A DNA stretch of 64,000 bases from Metabacillus kandeliae (GCF_021166585.1 NZ_JAJOZE010000002.1:310001-374000); one strand, 5' to 3'; numbered from the stretch's first letter, positions 51,807 to 60,803 are shown. Notes: generated by a model not told the origin, from the sequence alone. Numbers and translations are program-made.

Positions 51807-51890
51807 TCATTTGATTGGATTAAACCCAGAGCTTGGACGTTTCAAAATCATTGGAGCAACAAAATTCGTATCCAAATTGAAAGTAATCAT
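51807..51890 (-). pseudogene. Truncated PIN-domain toxin remnant
   Basis: MITFNLDTNFVAPMILKRPS and seven more codons, then a stop. The LDTNFV strand is the usual start of a VapC-type PIN domain, but the protein breaks off where the repeat-related sequence begins. It follows the HTH gene by 3 nt and has GAGG before its ATG, so it looks like the cut-off partner of a toxin-antitoxin pair. Confidence 0.4.
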
Positions 51891-51893
51891 ACC

Positions 51894-52349
51894 TCAATCT
51901 TCGTCACTCTCATCCATTTCGAATTCCCAATCCTCAGAATACTCCGGCCCTAAATGCTTTCTAAGCTTTTCGTTAAATTCATCTGAAGCACCCTTTTTGT
52001 TTTTCATAAATTCAAAGGCTTTTCTTGGAATCAGGTATTTCCCATTCTTCCCGCTCGCCTGAAAACCAGGAAAGGTGTTTTTCCGTATCCAGTCCCTGAC
52101 TGTTTCTTGTGTAACCCCATAAAAATCTGCAACTGTTTTGGTACTCACATATTCGGATTCATTTTCTTCACTAGCTGCTGTTTCGCTAATCACATAACGA
52201 TTGCTTTTCGCCTCTTTAATGAAAGATGAAGTCTCTTTTCCAATCAGTGCTATAGCTGCTTGGAGTGCTTCTTTATCCGACTGCTCTTTTGTAGCTTCTT
52301 CTAATTTTTCTAATCGGGCTAACACTTTCCGTACAGAGATTTCTTGCAT
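51894..52349 (-). CDS. HTH (MerR/excisionase-type) regulator, antitoxin-like
   Basis: A 151-residue protein: N-terminal coiled coil (ARLEKLEEATKEQSDKEALQAAIALIG), an HTH_17 domain at about 68-115 (YVSTKTVADFYGVTQETVRDWIRKNTFPGFQASGKNGKYLIPRKAFEFM) and a very acidic tail. ATG at 52349 follows AAGGGTGG. Proteins of this kind pair with PIN toxins as antitoxins. Tandem TTGCATATC repeats in its promoter are probable self-binding sites. Confidence 0.65.
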   Translation of the reverse strand: MQEISVRKVLARLEKLEEATKEQSDKEALQAAIALIGKETSSFIKEAKSNRYVISETAASEENESEYVSTKTVADFYGVTQETVRDWIRKNTFPGFQASGKNGKYLIPRKAFEFMKNKKGASDEFNEKLRKHLGPEYSEDWEFEMDESDED

Positions 52350-52379
52350 GGGTACCACCCTTCATTTGCTTTTACCTAT

Positions 52380-52408
52380 AAAATAAACCAGATATGCAAG
52401 ATATGCAA
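52380..52408 (-). promoter_or_regulatory. Promoter with tandem repeat operator for the HTH gene
   Basis: TTGCAT (52408-52403), 17-nt spacer and TATTTT (52385-52380). GATATGCAA occurs twice in tandem on the plus strand (52391-52399, 52400-52408), covering the -35, which suggests autoregulation. Confidence 0.5.
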
Positions 52409-52547
52409 GAAAAACAAACCTTAATTAATATTCTAAGCTCAAATTCCATTACCTTTCTCTCCAGCTCAAGCCACCTGTTACGGAACAGCTATGGCAGAGA
52501 GACATATGTACTGACAGAATTAAAACACTCTGTGCAGATGACATATT

Positions 52548-53099
52548 TTAGAGATTCCCTTTATGAATCCTATAATGAAAGTGTAATTGGTCCTCAATCA
52601 CAACCTCCCCGCTAAAACGAAAGCCGCATTTCACCAGTACTTTGTTTGACGCAGCATTGCGCGGAAGAACCACAGCATTCAATTGTTCAACATCAGTGTT
52701 TTCAAAAAGGTATTTCACCAATCCATTGACTGCTTGAGTTGTGTATCCTTTGTTTCTATATTGAGTTGAAATAGCATAAGCTACTTCCCTATTCGGGCCG
52801 ATTAGTTCCTCTTTAATCCCTGTATTGCAAAAACCAATAAATTCGTCGGTTTCTTTTAAAAATACCCCTAGCTTTAGCCATCCTTGGTCTATATTTGGTA
52901 CGGCAGCTAAAAAGGATTGATTATCAGGTATCTCATAATTTGTTACCCAATCTAACCTTTGTTCTTTGGTCGAACGCCAATCTGGCAAAAATTCGTATAC
53001 TTCAGGTTCTGAAGTTAGGTTATAGATTGCATCAACATCTTCTATTGTGAACTCTCTTAAAAGTATCTCACCGCAGTCTATTATAAAGAGATTGCTCAT
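52548..53099 (-). CDS. GNAT acetyltransferase, RimJ/RimL-like
   Basis: A 183-residue N-acetyltransferase of the Acetyltransf_3 type: ILLREFTIEDVDAIYNLTSEPEVYEFLPD, EVAYAISTQYRNKGYTTQAVNGLVKYLF (acetyl-CoA loop, here RNKGYT) and LNAVVLPRNAASNKVLVKCGFR. The substrate is not predictable. ATG at 53099 follows AGAGGGGG. A cotranscribed VOC gene lies 20 nt upstream. Confidence 0.85.
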   Translation of the reverse strand: MSNLFIIDCGEILLREFTIEDVDAIYNLTSEPEVYEFLPDWRSTKEQRLDWVTNYEIPDNQSFLAAVPNIDQGWLKLGVFLKETDEFIGFCNTGIKEELIGPNREVAYAISTQYRNKGYTTQAVNGLVKYLFENTDVEQLNAVVLPRNAASNKVLVKCGFRFSGEVVIEDQLHFHYRIHKGNL

Positions 53100-53119
53100 T
53101 TTTCTTCCCCCTCTTTGCT

Positions 53120-53575
53120 TCAATTATTCTTTCGTTCCCATTCACTCAAATACATACGCTCTGTCCAGTTTTTCGGATTATTCATTTTACAAATAAGTTC
53201 TAAACTGTTGCCGTCAGGATCATTAAAATGGATTTTCGCATGAGCATAATCCTGATGCGGCATGACGAATGGTTCCGTTCCTTTGAAGCCAAAAGCTTCT
53301 CTTGGTTCGCAGCCTCTTTGCTTCAGCCATTCCACAGAGTTTTTCAGCCCTTCCAGCGAAACATGAAAAGCAATATGCCGAAGAGACGGGTGATATTCTT
53401 CATTTACTCTCTCAGTCTCCCATAGTCCAAGCCAGCTTTTGTCCTTCTCAATCCATAAGAAAGCGATACGTTCGTCTACCTTATGATCCAATTGCAAGCC
53501 AAGTCCCTCGTAAAATTCAATGGAACGATTTAAATTCCTAACTGGCAGATGTGCTTCATACAGACCTAAAATCAT
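53120..53575 (-). CDS. VOC-family (glyoxalase/bleomycin-resistance fold) protein
   Basis: A 151-residue protein with two beta-alpha-beta-beta-beta modules: LYEAHLPVRNLNRSIEFYEGLGLQL...IAFLWIEKDKSWLGLWE and LRHIAFHVSLEGLKNSVEWLK...IHFNDPDGNSLELIC. The His and Glu positions of a metal site are conserved. It may be a thiol transferase or dioxygenase-like enzyme; the substrate cannot be inferred. It overlaps the upstream gene by 4 nt. Confidence 0.85.
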   Translation of the reverse strand: MILGLYEAHLPVRNLNRSIEFYEGLGLQLDHKVDERIAFLWIEKDKSWLGLWETERVNEEYHPSLRHIAFHVSLEGLKNSVEWLKQRGCEPREAFGFKGTEPFVMPHQDYAHAKIHFNDPDGNSLELICKMNNPKNWTERMYLSEWERKNN

Positions 53576-54114
53576 AGATACTCCCCCTTACTATATCTCC
53601 GCCCAAACAACCCCGGATACTCCACCACAAACCCATCCCCATCAACCAAAACCTCCGCGTCAAAACTTCCAGACTGATACTGAAACACCCGTCTCCCGTC
53701 CTTCTCCCCAAGATACGTATACCTCTGCTCAGCTTTCCTAACCTGAAGCGACGGCACCTCCACATACACCATCTGAAACTCCTTCTCCTCCCCGATCTCC
53801 CAGCTGTTCCGGTTAATCGGCAGGGTATTCGTAAAAGGGGTTGCCTGGATGTCAGGATCAATAGCGCCATTAAGTTCAGCTAGTTCCTCTCCCTCTTTAA
53901 ACCAACGGCCTCTTCCATCAGACTCTAGCTCAAGCGAAGCGCCCCCATCTACTCTCACAGTCAATCTTTTTGTCACCCAGTCTTCCAATTCTATCGAATA
54001 GTTCACAAGATAAGATTCCCCATCCTGATAGATCACCGTCCCGCTCGCCACCCCATCAGCCAGCTTAAAATATTCACACCCAAACGCCGCTTTTTTCTCC
54101 CAAACAATTTTCAT
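53572..54114 (-). CDS. Putative glycolipid-binding family protein
   Basis: A 180-residue protein of the family once named DUF1089: VWEKKAAFGCEYFKLADGVASGTVI, LELESDGRGRWF, AIDPDIQATPFTNTLPINR and QRYTYLG...FDAEVLVDGDGFVVEYPGLFGR. All conserved blocks are present. No signal peptide. ATG at 54114 has better spacing to GGGAGA than the one at 54123. A beta-barrel ligand-binding role is known only by family name. Confidence 0.8.
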   Translation of the reverse strand: MKIVWEKKAAFGCEYFKLADGVASGTVIYQDGESYLVNYSIELEDWVTKRLTVRVDGGASLELESDGRGRWFKEGEELAELNGAIDPDIQATPFTNTLPINRNSWEIGEEKEFQMVYVEVPSLQVRKAEQRYTYLGEKDGRRVFQYQSGSFDAEVLVDGDGFVVEYPGLFGRRYSKGEYL

Positions 54115-54171
54115 TGTTATCATCTCCCTCTCCCAATCATAAAAAACCGCCCAGCAAAATGCCAGACGGTC

Positions 54172-55182
54172 CTAAACTTTTTTCCACAATAAGTAAAGAA
54201 AATAAGGCGCCCCAATCAGCGCAACAATAATCCCCGCAGGAATTCCCTCCGCTGTGCCGGCATTCCTTCCAATCGTATCAGCAACCAAAAGCAGCAATCC
54301 GCCCATCAAAATAGACACCGGAATATTCAGCACATGCCGCGGTCCAGTCAGCGCTTTTGCAATATGCGGAGCCACAAGTCCTATAAAGGCAATGCCTCCT
54401 GTCACCGAGACAGCTGATGCGGCCAGGGCAACAGCAGCTGTCATCAAGAGCAGCCTTTCCCTTTCAAGCGCAACACCTAGACCGATTGCTGTTTGTTCGC
54501 TCAATCCAAGCAAATCGAGCCTGTTCGCTTTGTAGATCGTGAATGGAATGAGCACGACGAGCCATGGCAGGATCGCCCAAACAAACGGCCAGTCGGTGCC
54601 CCATATGTTGCCGGCGAGCCATTTGGCGATAAAGTCGACTTTTTCTCTTTCGGCTGATGAGATCAGAACGACCATGAGCCCTGAGAAGGCCATGGAAAAA
54701 CCGACGCCACCGAGTACGAGGCGCGTTGGCTGCAGTCCCTGCTTTCGGCTGTAGGAGAAAGCATAGATCAGGGCTGCTGTGATGAGTGCGCCGATAAAGG
54801 CGGCAAACGGCAGCATGTAGACAAAGCTTCCGACATCGAGCGGAACGAACAGGAAGAAGATCGCAACCGCTGCTCCTGCACCGGAATTGATGCCGATAAT
54901 GCCAGGTTCAGCGAGATCATTTTTCGTAATCCCCTGCAGGATCGCTCCTGATAGAGCGAGCGCCATTCCTGCAAGCAGGGTAACAAATATCCTTGGCATG
55001 CGGATGGAATAGAGAATGAACTCTTCCTTGAACGTGCCCTGTCCAAACAGAATCGGCAGGATTCTGTCATAAAAGACAGACGAAGAACCGAGTCCGAGGC
55101 TGATGACAATGACCGCAGCAATCAGGAGGACTAGAGACAGGACAACGATTCTTTGTTTTTTCAATAGTGATGGATGGATCAT
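54172..55182 (-). CDS. FecCD-type siderophore ABC permease
   Basis: A 336-residue permease with about 10 transmembrane helices and the FecCD signature (RMPRIFVTLLAGMALALSGAILQGITKNDLAEPGIIGINSGAGAA; FIGLVAPHIAKALTGPRH). It forms a heterodimeric channel with the other permease and imports ferric siderophores. Overlaps the upstream permease by 4 nt. FhuG-like in position. Confidence 0.9.
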   Translation of the reverse strand: MIHPSLLKKQRIVVLSLVLLIAAVIVISLGLGSSSVFYDRILPILFGQGTFKEEFILYSIRMPRIFVTLLAGMALALSGAILQGITKNDLAEPGIIGINSGAGAAVAIFFLFVPLDVGSFVYMLPFAAFIGALITAALIYAFSYSRKQGLQPTRLVLGGVGFSMAFSGLMVVLISSAEREKVDFIAKWLAGNIWGTDWPFVWAILPWLVVLIPFTIYKANRLDLLGLSEQTAIGLGVALERERLLLMTAAVALAASAVSVTGGIAFIGLVAPHIAKALTGPRHVLNIPVSILMGGLLLLVADTIGRNAGTAEGIPAGIIVALIGAPYFLYLLWKKV

Positions 55183-56192
55183 GTGAATGCCCTCCCTCCT
55201 TTGTGCACGACAAAGAGAAAGAACGGCAGGCCGACGATGGCCATGATGGCGACGACTGGTGTTTCATATGGTGCGTTAATGAGCCGTGCCGCTGTGTCGG
55301 CGAAAAGCATGAACGCTCCCCCTGAAACAGCGGACATTGGCAGGATAAACCGGTAGTCGCTTCCTGTAATGCCTCTGACGATATGCGGGACAAGCAGGCC
55401 GACAAAGGCGAGGTTTCCGGCCAGTGCGACGGAAGCTCCTGTGAGCAAAACAATCACGACGAACAGTATCGCTTTAACTGCAAAGGTTTTCTGCCCGAGC
55501 CCGACCGCTACATCTTCGCTGATGCTTAGGACAGTGAGCTGCTTGGACAGAAGAAGAGCGATGAGAAGGCCGGCTGCGATAAACGGCACAATAACGGCAA
55601 GCTGCTTCCAGGTAGTGCCGACAAGACCGCCTGCTGTCCACAAGGAAACATTCTGCGATATTTTAAAAATCAGTCCGACGCCTTGGGCCACGGCGAACAA
55701 GAGAGCGGTGACGGCTGCTCCGGCAAGCACAATCCGAAAAGGCGAAAAGCCGCCTTTCTTTGATGCACCGATGCCAAACACAAGCAGAGCGCCAAATCCT
55801 GCTCCGATAAAGCAGGCCAGCATCAGCCCGTAATAATTAACGGTCGGCAGAATCGCCACATTGATGGCAAGGGCAGCATTCGCCCCTGCTGACAGCCCAA
55901 GAATTCCGGGATCGGCTAAAGGGTTTCGCGTCATCCCCTGCATGATCGCACCGGCCGCGGCAAGCGCCGAGCCTGTCACAAGAGCGCCGAGCTCCCTCGG
56001 CAGCCGGAGTTCTCGGATAATATCGAGCTGCTGTCCGGAATCATTCGTAAAGATTGCGCGCCAAACATCCTGTACCGTCGTTTCCTTTGCGCCAAGCACA
56101 ATCGCAAGCATGAGAGCGCCGGCAAGGATAATGAAGCTTGCGCCGAGTTTCCAGGCAAATGAAGCTTTACGGTGTTCCTTTGTCATACTCAC
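55179..56192 (-). CDS. FecCD-type siderophore ABC permease (partner)
   Basis: A 337-residue permease with the same topology and motifs (RLPRELGALVTGSALAAAGAIMQGMTRNPLADPGILGLSAGANAALA; FVGLLVPHIVRGITGSDYR). FhuB-like in position. The gene starts 20 nt after the binding-protein stop. Confidence 0.9.
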   Translation of the reverse strand: MSMTKEHRKASFAWKLGASFIILAGALMLAIVLGAKETTVQDVWRAIFTNDSGQQLDIIRELRLPRELGALVTGSALAAAGAIMQGMTRNPLADPGILGLSAGANAALAINVAILPTVNYYGLMLACFIGAGFGALLVFGIGASKKGGFSPFRIVLAGAAVTALLFAVAQGVGLIFKISQNVSLWTAGGLVGTTWKQLAVIVPFIAAGLLIALLLSKQLTVLSISEDVAVGLGQKTFAVKAILFVVIVLLTGASVALAGNLAFVGLLVPHIVRGITGSDYRFILPMSAVSGGAFMLFADTAARLINAPYETPVVAIMAIVGLPFFLFVVHKGGRAFT

Positions 56193-56211
56193 TCATCTTT
56201 TCTGTACAGGT

Positions 56212-57117
56212 TTAGTTGCCAAGCAAGCCTTTTTTCAGCGTTTCCAGCTGGTAATCAAGTGTAATCGGGTCGTTAAAGTAAAATTCCTTAGAATTTACTT
56301 CAATCACATGCTTGTTTTTCACAGCAGGGATGTTTTTATACGTATTGGTTTCTTCAAAAGACGTGTCGCTGTCCGCATTTTTGCTGAGGACGAGGTAATC
56401 GCCGGCATAATCAGGGAGCACTTCAGGCGAAATCGTGTAGTACCCTGGCTTCAGCGCTTTTTCTTCTACGTTTTTCGGCATCGGCAGCTTCATGGCCTGG
56501 TAAAGGACTTCTGTTCCTCTTCCCCAGTTGTTGCCGAACACGTAGAGCTGCTTATCAAAGCTTTCTACTACAGAAATTGTTGCGTTGTCGCCGATTTTCG
56601 CTTGGATTTCTTTTCCGTCTGCTTCAGCGCGCTTTTTAAAATCGTTCACCCAGTCTGCTGCTTCTTTTTCTTTGTTCAAAAGCTTCCCGATTTCAATATG
56701 CTGTGTGAGGTAATCTGCTTTTCCGTATGTATAGGTAACGGTTGGGGCAATTTTTTTCAGTTTATCGATGTTTTTGGTGTTGGAGAGGCCGATGATCAGG
56801 TCAGGGTTCAGGTCAATGATTTTCTCCAAGTCTTCATCTGTCACAACTTTTGCGTCCTTCAATTTATCCTGGAATTTAGGATTGTCCTTAGACCAGGCAT
56901 CAATGCCAACGATCGGCACATTTAGCGCCATTACATTTCCGGCAAGGGATGCCAGCACAACAACACGTTTTGGATTGGCAGGCACTTTTACAGGCCCGTT
57001 TTCAGATTGGTAAGTAATCGTTTTGTCACTGGATTCCTTTTTCTCTGAGGATTGGCTGCTGCAGCCGCTGATTAGTAAGAGTATCCCGATGAGGACTGGC
57101 AGAAATAACTTTTTCAT
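56212..57117 (-). CDS. Siderophore-binding lipoprotein
   Basis: A 301-residue protein with a lipoprotein signal (LLISGCSS, lipidated Cys19) and the periplasmic-binding-protein type III fold (PKRVVVLASLAGNVMALNVPIVGIDAW...LNPDLIIGLSN...KIAPTVTY). It binds the ferric siderophore at the outer membrane face and delivers it to the permeases; similarity in style is greatest to FhuD/YxeB-type hydroxamate receptors. AAGGAG upstream of the ATG. Confidence 0.88.
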   Translation of the reverse strand: MKKLFLPVLIGILLLISGCSSQSSEKKESSDKTITYQSENGPVKVPANPKRVVVLASLAGNVMALNVPIVGIDAWSKDNPKFQDKLKDAKVVTDEDLEKIIDLNPDLIIGLSNTKNIDKLKKIAPTVTYTYGKADYLTQHIEIGKLLNKEKEAADWVNDFKKRAEADGKEIQAKIGDNATISVVESFDKQLYVFGNNWGRGTEVLYQAMKLPMPKNVEEKALKPGYYTISPEVLPDYAGDYLVLSKNADSDTSFEETNTYKNIPAVKNKHVIEVNSKEFYFNDPITLDYQLETLKKGLLGN

Positions 57118-57913
57118 ATTCTTCTTCTCCTTGGATGAGGTTATAGGTCAGGCATAACGGCTTGCCGGTTCTCGGATCTTTCCCGATTTCGGCGTCGATT
57201 TGAAACACCTGTCGCAGTACTTTTTTAGAAATCACTTCTTCCGGAGTGCCGCTTTTCACAACAGCTCCGTCTTTCATGGCGATGATGCAGTCGGCAAATC
57301 GCGCTGCCTGGTTCAAGTCATGCAGGACCATAATGATCGTCCGGCCGTCTTCCTGATTGAGCTTCTGCAGCAGCTCAAGCACCTCCAGCTGATGAGCCAT
57401 ATCCAGATAGGTGGTCGGTTCGTCGAGAAAGATGATGTCGGTTTCCTGGGCGAGGGCCATCGCAATCCAGACCCGCTGCCTTTGTCCGCCTGAAAGGGCA
57501 TCCACAGGGCGGTGCTTAAATTCAGACGTTCCTGTTGCCTCCATCGCGGTGTCAATGGCGTCAAGGTCTGCCTTTGATAATCTCCCAAAGCCTTTTTGGT
57601 ACGGAAAGCGTCCGTAAGAAACCAGTTCTCCTGCTGTCAGTCCGCTTGCACTTTCCTGTGTCTGCGGCAGGATCGCCATTTTTCTCGCTAAGAGCTTCGT
57701 ATTTTCAGAGGCAATATTCTGGCCGTCTAAAATCACGCTTCCGGCAGTTGGCGCAAGAATCCGTGTCATCGCTTTCATCAAAGTTGATTTTCCGCAGCCG
57801 TTTGGACCGATGATGGCTGTTATTTTTTTATCCGGTATCCCAACGCTGAGATCAGACACGATCGTTCTCTCTCCGTAGCCAACCTGCAGCTCTTCTGTAT
57901 GCAGCCGAACCAT
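57026..57913 (-). CDS. Siderophore ABC transporter ATPase
   Basis: A 295-residue ATP-binding subunit, FhuC/FecE-like, with Walker A GPNGCGKST (36-44), LSGGQRQR signature and Walker B IIFLDEPTT, followed by the H-loop LHDLNQ. ATG at 57913 follows AAAGGGGA. Oddly, the frame continues 92 nt into the binding-protein gene; the last 30 residues are not typical of the family, which normally ends near LTYNL. A Fur box lies just upstream. Confidence 0.9.
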   Translation of the reverse strand: MVRLHTEELQVGYGERTIVSDLSVGIPDKKITAIIGPNGCGKSTLMKAMTRILAPTAGSVILDGQNIASENTKLLARKMAILPQTQESASGLTAGELVSYGRFPYQKGFGRLSKADLDAIDTAMEATGTSEFKHRPVDALSGGQRQRVWIAMALAQETDIIFLDEPTTYLDMAHQLEVLELLQKLNQEDGRTIIMVLHDLNQAARFADCIIAMKDGAVVKSGTPEEVISKKVLRQVFQIDAEIGKDPRTGKPLCLTYNLIQGEEEYEKVISASPHRDTLTNQRLQQPILREKGIQ

Positions 57914-57935
57914 TCTGGCATCCCCTTTCATCTAG

Positions 57936-57950
57936 TGAAAATGATTCTCA
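57936..57950. promoter_or_regulatory. Fur box upstream of the siderophore operon
   Basis: TGAAAATGATTCTCA fits the 7-1-7 Fur consensus TGAnAATnATTnTCA, 23 nt before the ATPase start codon. The operon should be repressed when iron is plentiful. Confidence 0.85.
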
Positions 57951-58030
57951 CTATCAATTATCATAAAACGGCAGAGTGGAAAACGTCAACAACTTATTGA
58001 TAAACTTTCTCATTTAGATTAAAATTTAAT

Positions 58031-58045
58031 TGAGAATGAGAATCA
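58031..58045. promoter_or_regulatory. Fur box upstream of the ferredoxin reductase gene
   Basis: TGAGAATGAGAATCA contains two direct GAGAAT hexamers in the F-F-x-R style of Fur sites, 25 nt before the reductase start codon. Confidence 0.7.
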
Positions 58046-58069
58046 GTGCTTTCAAGGAGCGGATACCAT

Positions 58070-59110
58070 ATGAAGGAAAATGAACTTTTCGATGTGACGA
58101 TTATCGGCGGAGGGCCTGCAGGGCTTTATTCTGCTTTTTATAGCGGTCTTAGGGAAATGAAGACGAAAATCATTGAATTTCAGCCAGAGCTTGGCGGAAA
58201 AATTCAGGTGTATCCGGAGAAAACGATCTGGGATGTGGGCGGGCTTGCCCCTATTTCAGGTGCAAAGCTTATGGAGCAGCTGATTCAGCAGGGGCTAACC
58301 TTCGATCCTGAGGTTTGTTTAAATGAAAAGGTTGTCTCTCTATCGCGAAATGACGAGGGCATCTTTGTGATGACCACAGCTTCAGGGAGGGTTCACTATT
58401 CCAAAACCGTGATTGTCGCTGTCGGCAGCGGCATTCTGAAGCCGCAAAAGCTTTCGATTGAAGGCGCTGAAAAGTTCGAAGTGTCAAACCTTCATTACAC
58501 CGTCAAATCCTTGAAGCAGTTTAAAGATAAAACCGTTGTCATCTCAGGCGGCGGAAATGCGGCGATGGACTGGGCAAACGCACTTGAGCCTGTCGCAAAG
58601 AGAATCTGCCTTGTGTACCGGAAAGAAGCAATGACAGGGCACGAAGCACAGGCCTCTGCCATCCTCTGCAGCTCTGTTGAATGCCTGTCGCAGACATGCA
58701 TTACAAGACTGATTGCTTCAGGTGACACCATTAAAGAAGTGGAAGTCACCAATGCAGCAGGAGAATGCATAAAAATAGCCGCAGATGACGTCATCGTCAA
58801 CCACGGCTATGAACAGGATACAGAGCTTCTTCAAAACAGCGGATTGAACATTGAGCTCGGAGAATACGGCACAATCAAAGGCACTTCAACTAGCGAAACC
58901 TCTGTGCCTGGCCTTTTCGCAGCAGGCGATATCCTGAAGCACGATGGCAAGCTTAACCTGATTGCCGGTGCGTTCCAGGATGCGGCGAACGCTGTGAACA
59001 AAGCGAAGCAATTTATTGAGCCTGAAGCCGGCAGCCATGCGATGGTGTCGTCTCATAATGAAGTGTTTAAGGAACGGAACCGGGAGCTCTTGAGGAAAAG
59101 CCTAAACTAA
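58070..59110 (+). CDS. Ferredoxin/flavodoxin-NADP reductase, thioredoxin-reductase type
   Basis: A 346-residue flavoenzyme: FAD motif DVTIIGGGPAGLYSAFYSG, ELGGKIQVYPEKTIWDVGG, NADPH motif VVISGGGNAAMDWA and the second FAD site VPGLFAAGDILKHDGKLNLIAGAFQDAANA. There is no CxxC redox pair, so it belongs with YumC/YcgT rather than true thioredoxin reductases. B. subtilis YcgT is Fur-controlled, and this gene shares an iron-controlled divergent region with the siderophore operon, so reductive iron release is a likely job. ATG at 58070 follows AAGGAG. Confidence 0.88.
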   Translation: MKENELFDVTIIGGGPAGLYSAFYSGLREMKTKIIEFQPELGGKIQVYPEKTIWDVGGLAPISGAKLMEQLIQQGLTFDPEVCLNEKVVSLSRNDEGIFVMTTASGRVHYSKTVIVAVGSGILKPQKLSIEGAEKFEVSNLHYTVKSLKQFKDKTVVISGGGNAAMDWANALEPVAKRICLVYRKEAMTGHEAQASAILCSSVECLSQTCITRLIASGDTIKEVEVTNAAGECIKIAADDVIVNHGYEQDTELLQNSGLNIELGEYGTIKGTSTSETSVPGLFAAGDILKHDGKLNLIAGAFQDAANAVNKAKQFIEPEAGSHAMVSSHNEVFKERNRELLRKSLN

Positions 59111-59608
59111 ATGGGCAGTACTGTTGGCAAAGCGGAGGATCCGCTTCCCTTTCCAGTAATCCAGGCAATGAACTCCTGTGTTGTCTGAAAGAAACCAGAA
59201 ATCATGCTCATACGGGAGGTGCAGAAAGCTTTCGATCAGCTTTGTAATGGTGCCTCCGTGGCTGATGATGGCGATTCGTTCCTCACGTTTTGCCTCTGCC
59301 GCAGCAAGAACTGCTTCACAGCGCTGTCTGAAGTACTGCAGGGTTTCGCTTTCTCCGCCTTCTCTCAGGCCATCAAGAACTTCCATTTGGCAGTTAGCCT
59401 CTGCTGCCAGTATTTCTGCCGTCTCTGCCGCTCTTTTTAACGGGCTGCTTAAAATGACATCTGGCGGATACTCCTTTTTCACCCACCCGGCCATTTTCCG
59501 GACCTGCTCTCTTCCGGCAGCTGTCAGCGGCAAGTCAGTTGATCCTCTATAATCTTCTTCTAAAAAATCATCCTCTGACTCCCCGTGACGGATTAATAGA
59601 ATTTGCAT
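59102..59608 (-). CDS. Histidine phosphatase (phosphoglycerate mutase-like) protein
   Basis: A 168-residue member of the branch-1 histidine phosphatases: LLIRHGESEDD (catalytic His), SSPLKRAAETAEIL and IISHGGTITKLIE (second His). The substrate is unknown; small proteins of this type act on sugar phosphates or nucleotides. It converges on the reductase gene, overlapping its end by 9 nt. Confidence 0.87.
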   Translation of the reverse strand: MQILLIRHGESEDDFLEEDYRGSTDLPLTAAGREQVRKMAGWVKKEYPPDVILSSPLKRAAETAEILAAEANCQMEVLDGLREGGESETLQYFRQRCEAVLAAAEAKREERIAIISHGGTITKLIESFLHLPYEHDFWFLSDNTGVHCLDYWKGKRILRFANSTAHLV

Positions 59609-59703
59609 AAGCCACCTCTTTCTTTTAGCTTATACATTCGAGACTAGCCTCTGACTTCCTCTTTTCGCTCTTCCTTCAGCAGCAAAGCGCCTGTCAGTAA
59701 TCA

Positions 59704-59822
59704 TTTTGCAGGAGGAAACATCCGGAAGCACGATGGCAAGCTGAACCTGAATGCCGCGCATTCCAAGATGCTGAGACTGCTGTGAAAAAGCGAAGCAATT
59801 CATTGTGCCTGAAGCAGGCAGT
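59704..59822 (+). pseudogene. Degenerate partial copy of the ferredoxin reductase gene
   Basis: About 119 nt resemble 58915-59034 of the reductase gene (the GDILKHDGKLNLIAGAFQDAANAV region and what follows) at roughly 80 per cent, with small indels that break the frame. A remnant of a duplicated or lost paralogue. Nothing else was seen between 59609 and 59834. Confidence 0.7.
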
Positions 59823-59834
59823 CCCTTTCCCTTA

Positions 59835-60803
59835 CTAGTCAACTTGAAAGCTATTCACTTCCTCCAGGGAGGGCAGCGCAGAAATGGCCCCAACCTTTGT
59901 ACACACGAGCGCGCCGACTTTATTGCTGAAGGAAATGATATGACACAACTTTTTAAAGTCGTCTAACACATGATGAGGATTTTCCGCTTTTGCGATCTGA
60001 TACAGAACCGCTCCTGTAAACGCATCTCCCGCACCGGTGGAATCAATTGATTGGATAGGAATGCTTGCGATTAATTCTTCACATCTTCCATTAGAGAGAA
60101 AGGTGCCTTCCTTTCCTAATGTGACGGCGACTGCATTTGCTCCAAAACTATGAAGAGCAGCTGTTCCTTCCTTCACATCGTCTAACCCGGTCAAAATTCT
60201 AAGCTCCTCAGCGCTCACTTTAATAAAGTCTGCCAGCGAAGCGCCTTTTCTGGCCAGTTGGATAAAGCATGTTTCATTTCCTTTCCATAAGTCGCTGCGA
60301 TAATTCGGATCAAAGGAAAGAAAGCGGCCCTTTTTCTTTGCTTTTTCCATCAGGGCTATGTATGAGGATCGAAACGGATTTTCTAGCAGAGCGGTTGCTG
60401 AACCAAAATGAAGGACCGAATGACTCAGCAGCCGTTCTTCATCCAGCTCCTCCTCTGTTAAATGGGCATCTGCTCCGCGATGAAACACAAAGTCTCTTTC
60501 TCCGTCCAATTTAAGGGAAACAAATGCAAGGGTAGTAGGATAACGATTATCCATTAAAAGCATCGTTGTATCAATGCCTAACTCATCCAATGTATGCTTC
60601 AAGAAGCGGCCGAATGGGTCATCCCCGGCTTTTCCGGCAAAAAGCGCTTCTCCCCCCAGCCTGACAATGGAGGCACAGACATTGGCCGGTGCTCCTCCAG
60701 CCTGCTTTATAAATAGGCTGCCTTCCTGCAAATCAACTCCAGCATCTTTACAAAAAAAATCGATCAATACTTCACCTATACACACAATTGCATTTGAGTT
60801 CAT
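59835..60803 (-). CDS. Fructokinase, PfkB family
   Basis: A 322-residue sugar kinase: [26 protein letters not shown] and the catalytic [13 protein letters not shown] (Asp base). The N-terminal [12 protein letters not shown] is typical of fructokinases. It phosphorylates fructose released by the adjacent GH32 enzyme to fructose-6-phosphate. Confidence 0.87.
   Translation of the reverse strand: MNSNAIVCIGEVLIDFFCKDAGVDLQEGSLFIKQAGGAPANVCASIVRLGGEALFAGKAGDDPFGRFLKHTLDELGIDTTMLLMDNRYPTTLAFVSLKLDGERDFVFHRGADAHLTEEELDEERLLSHSVLHFGSATALLENPFRSSYIALMEKAKKKGRFLSFDPNYRSDLWKGNETCFIQLARKGASLADFIKVSAEELRILTGLDDVKEGTAALHSFGANAVAVTLGKEGTFLSNGRCEELIASIPIQSIDSTGAGDAFTGAVLYQIAKAENPHHVLDDFKKLCHIISFSNKVGALVCTKVGAISALPSLEEVNSFQVD

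Noticed and set aside
55861-56925. Long plus-strand open frame (354 codons) opposite the siderophore permease and binding-protein genes
   Set aside because: It mirrors two well-supported minus-strand genes and has low-complexity, Cys/Phe-rich content typical of an antisense frame.
58070-59110. Thioredoxin reductase
   Set aside because: The CxxC redox pair between the FAD and NADPH motifs is missing.
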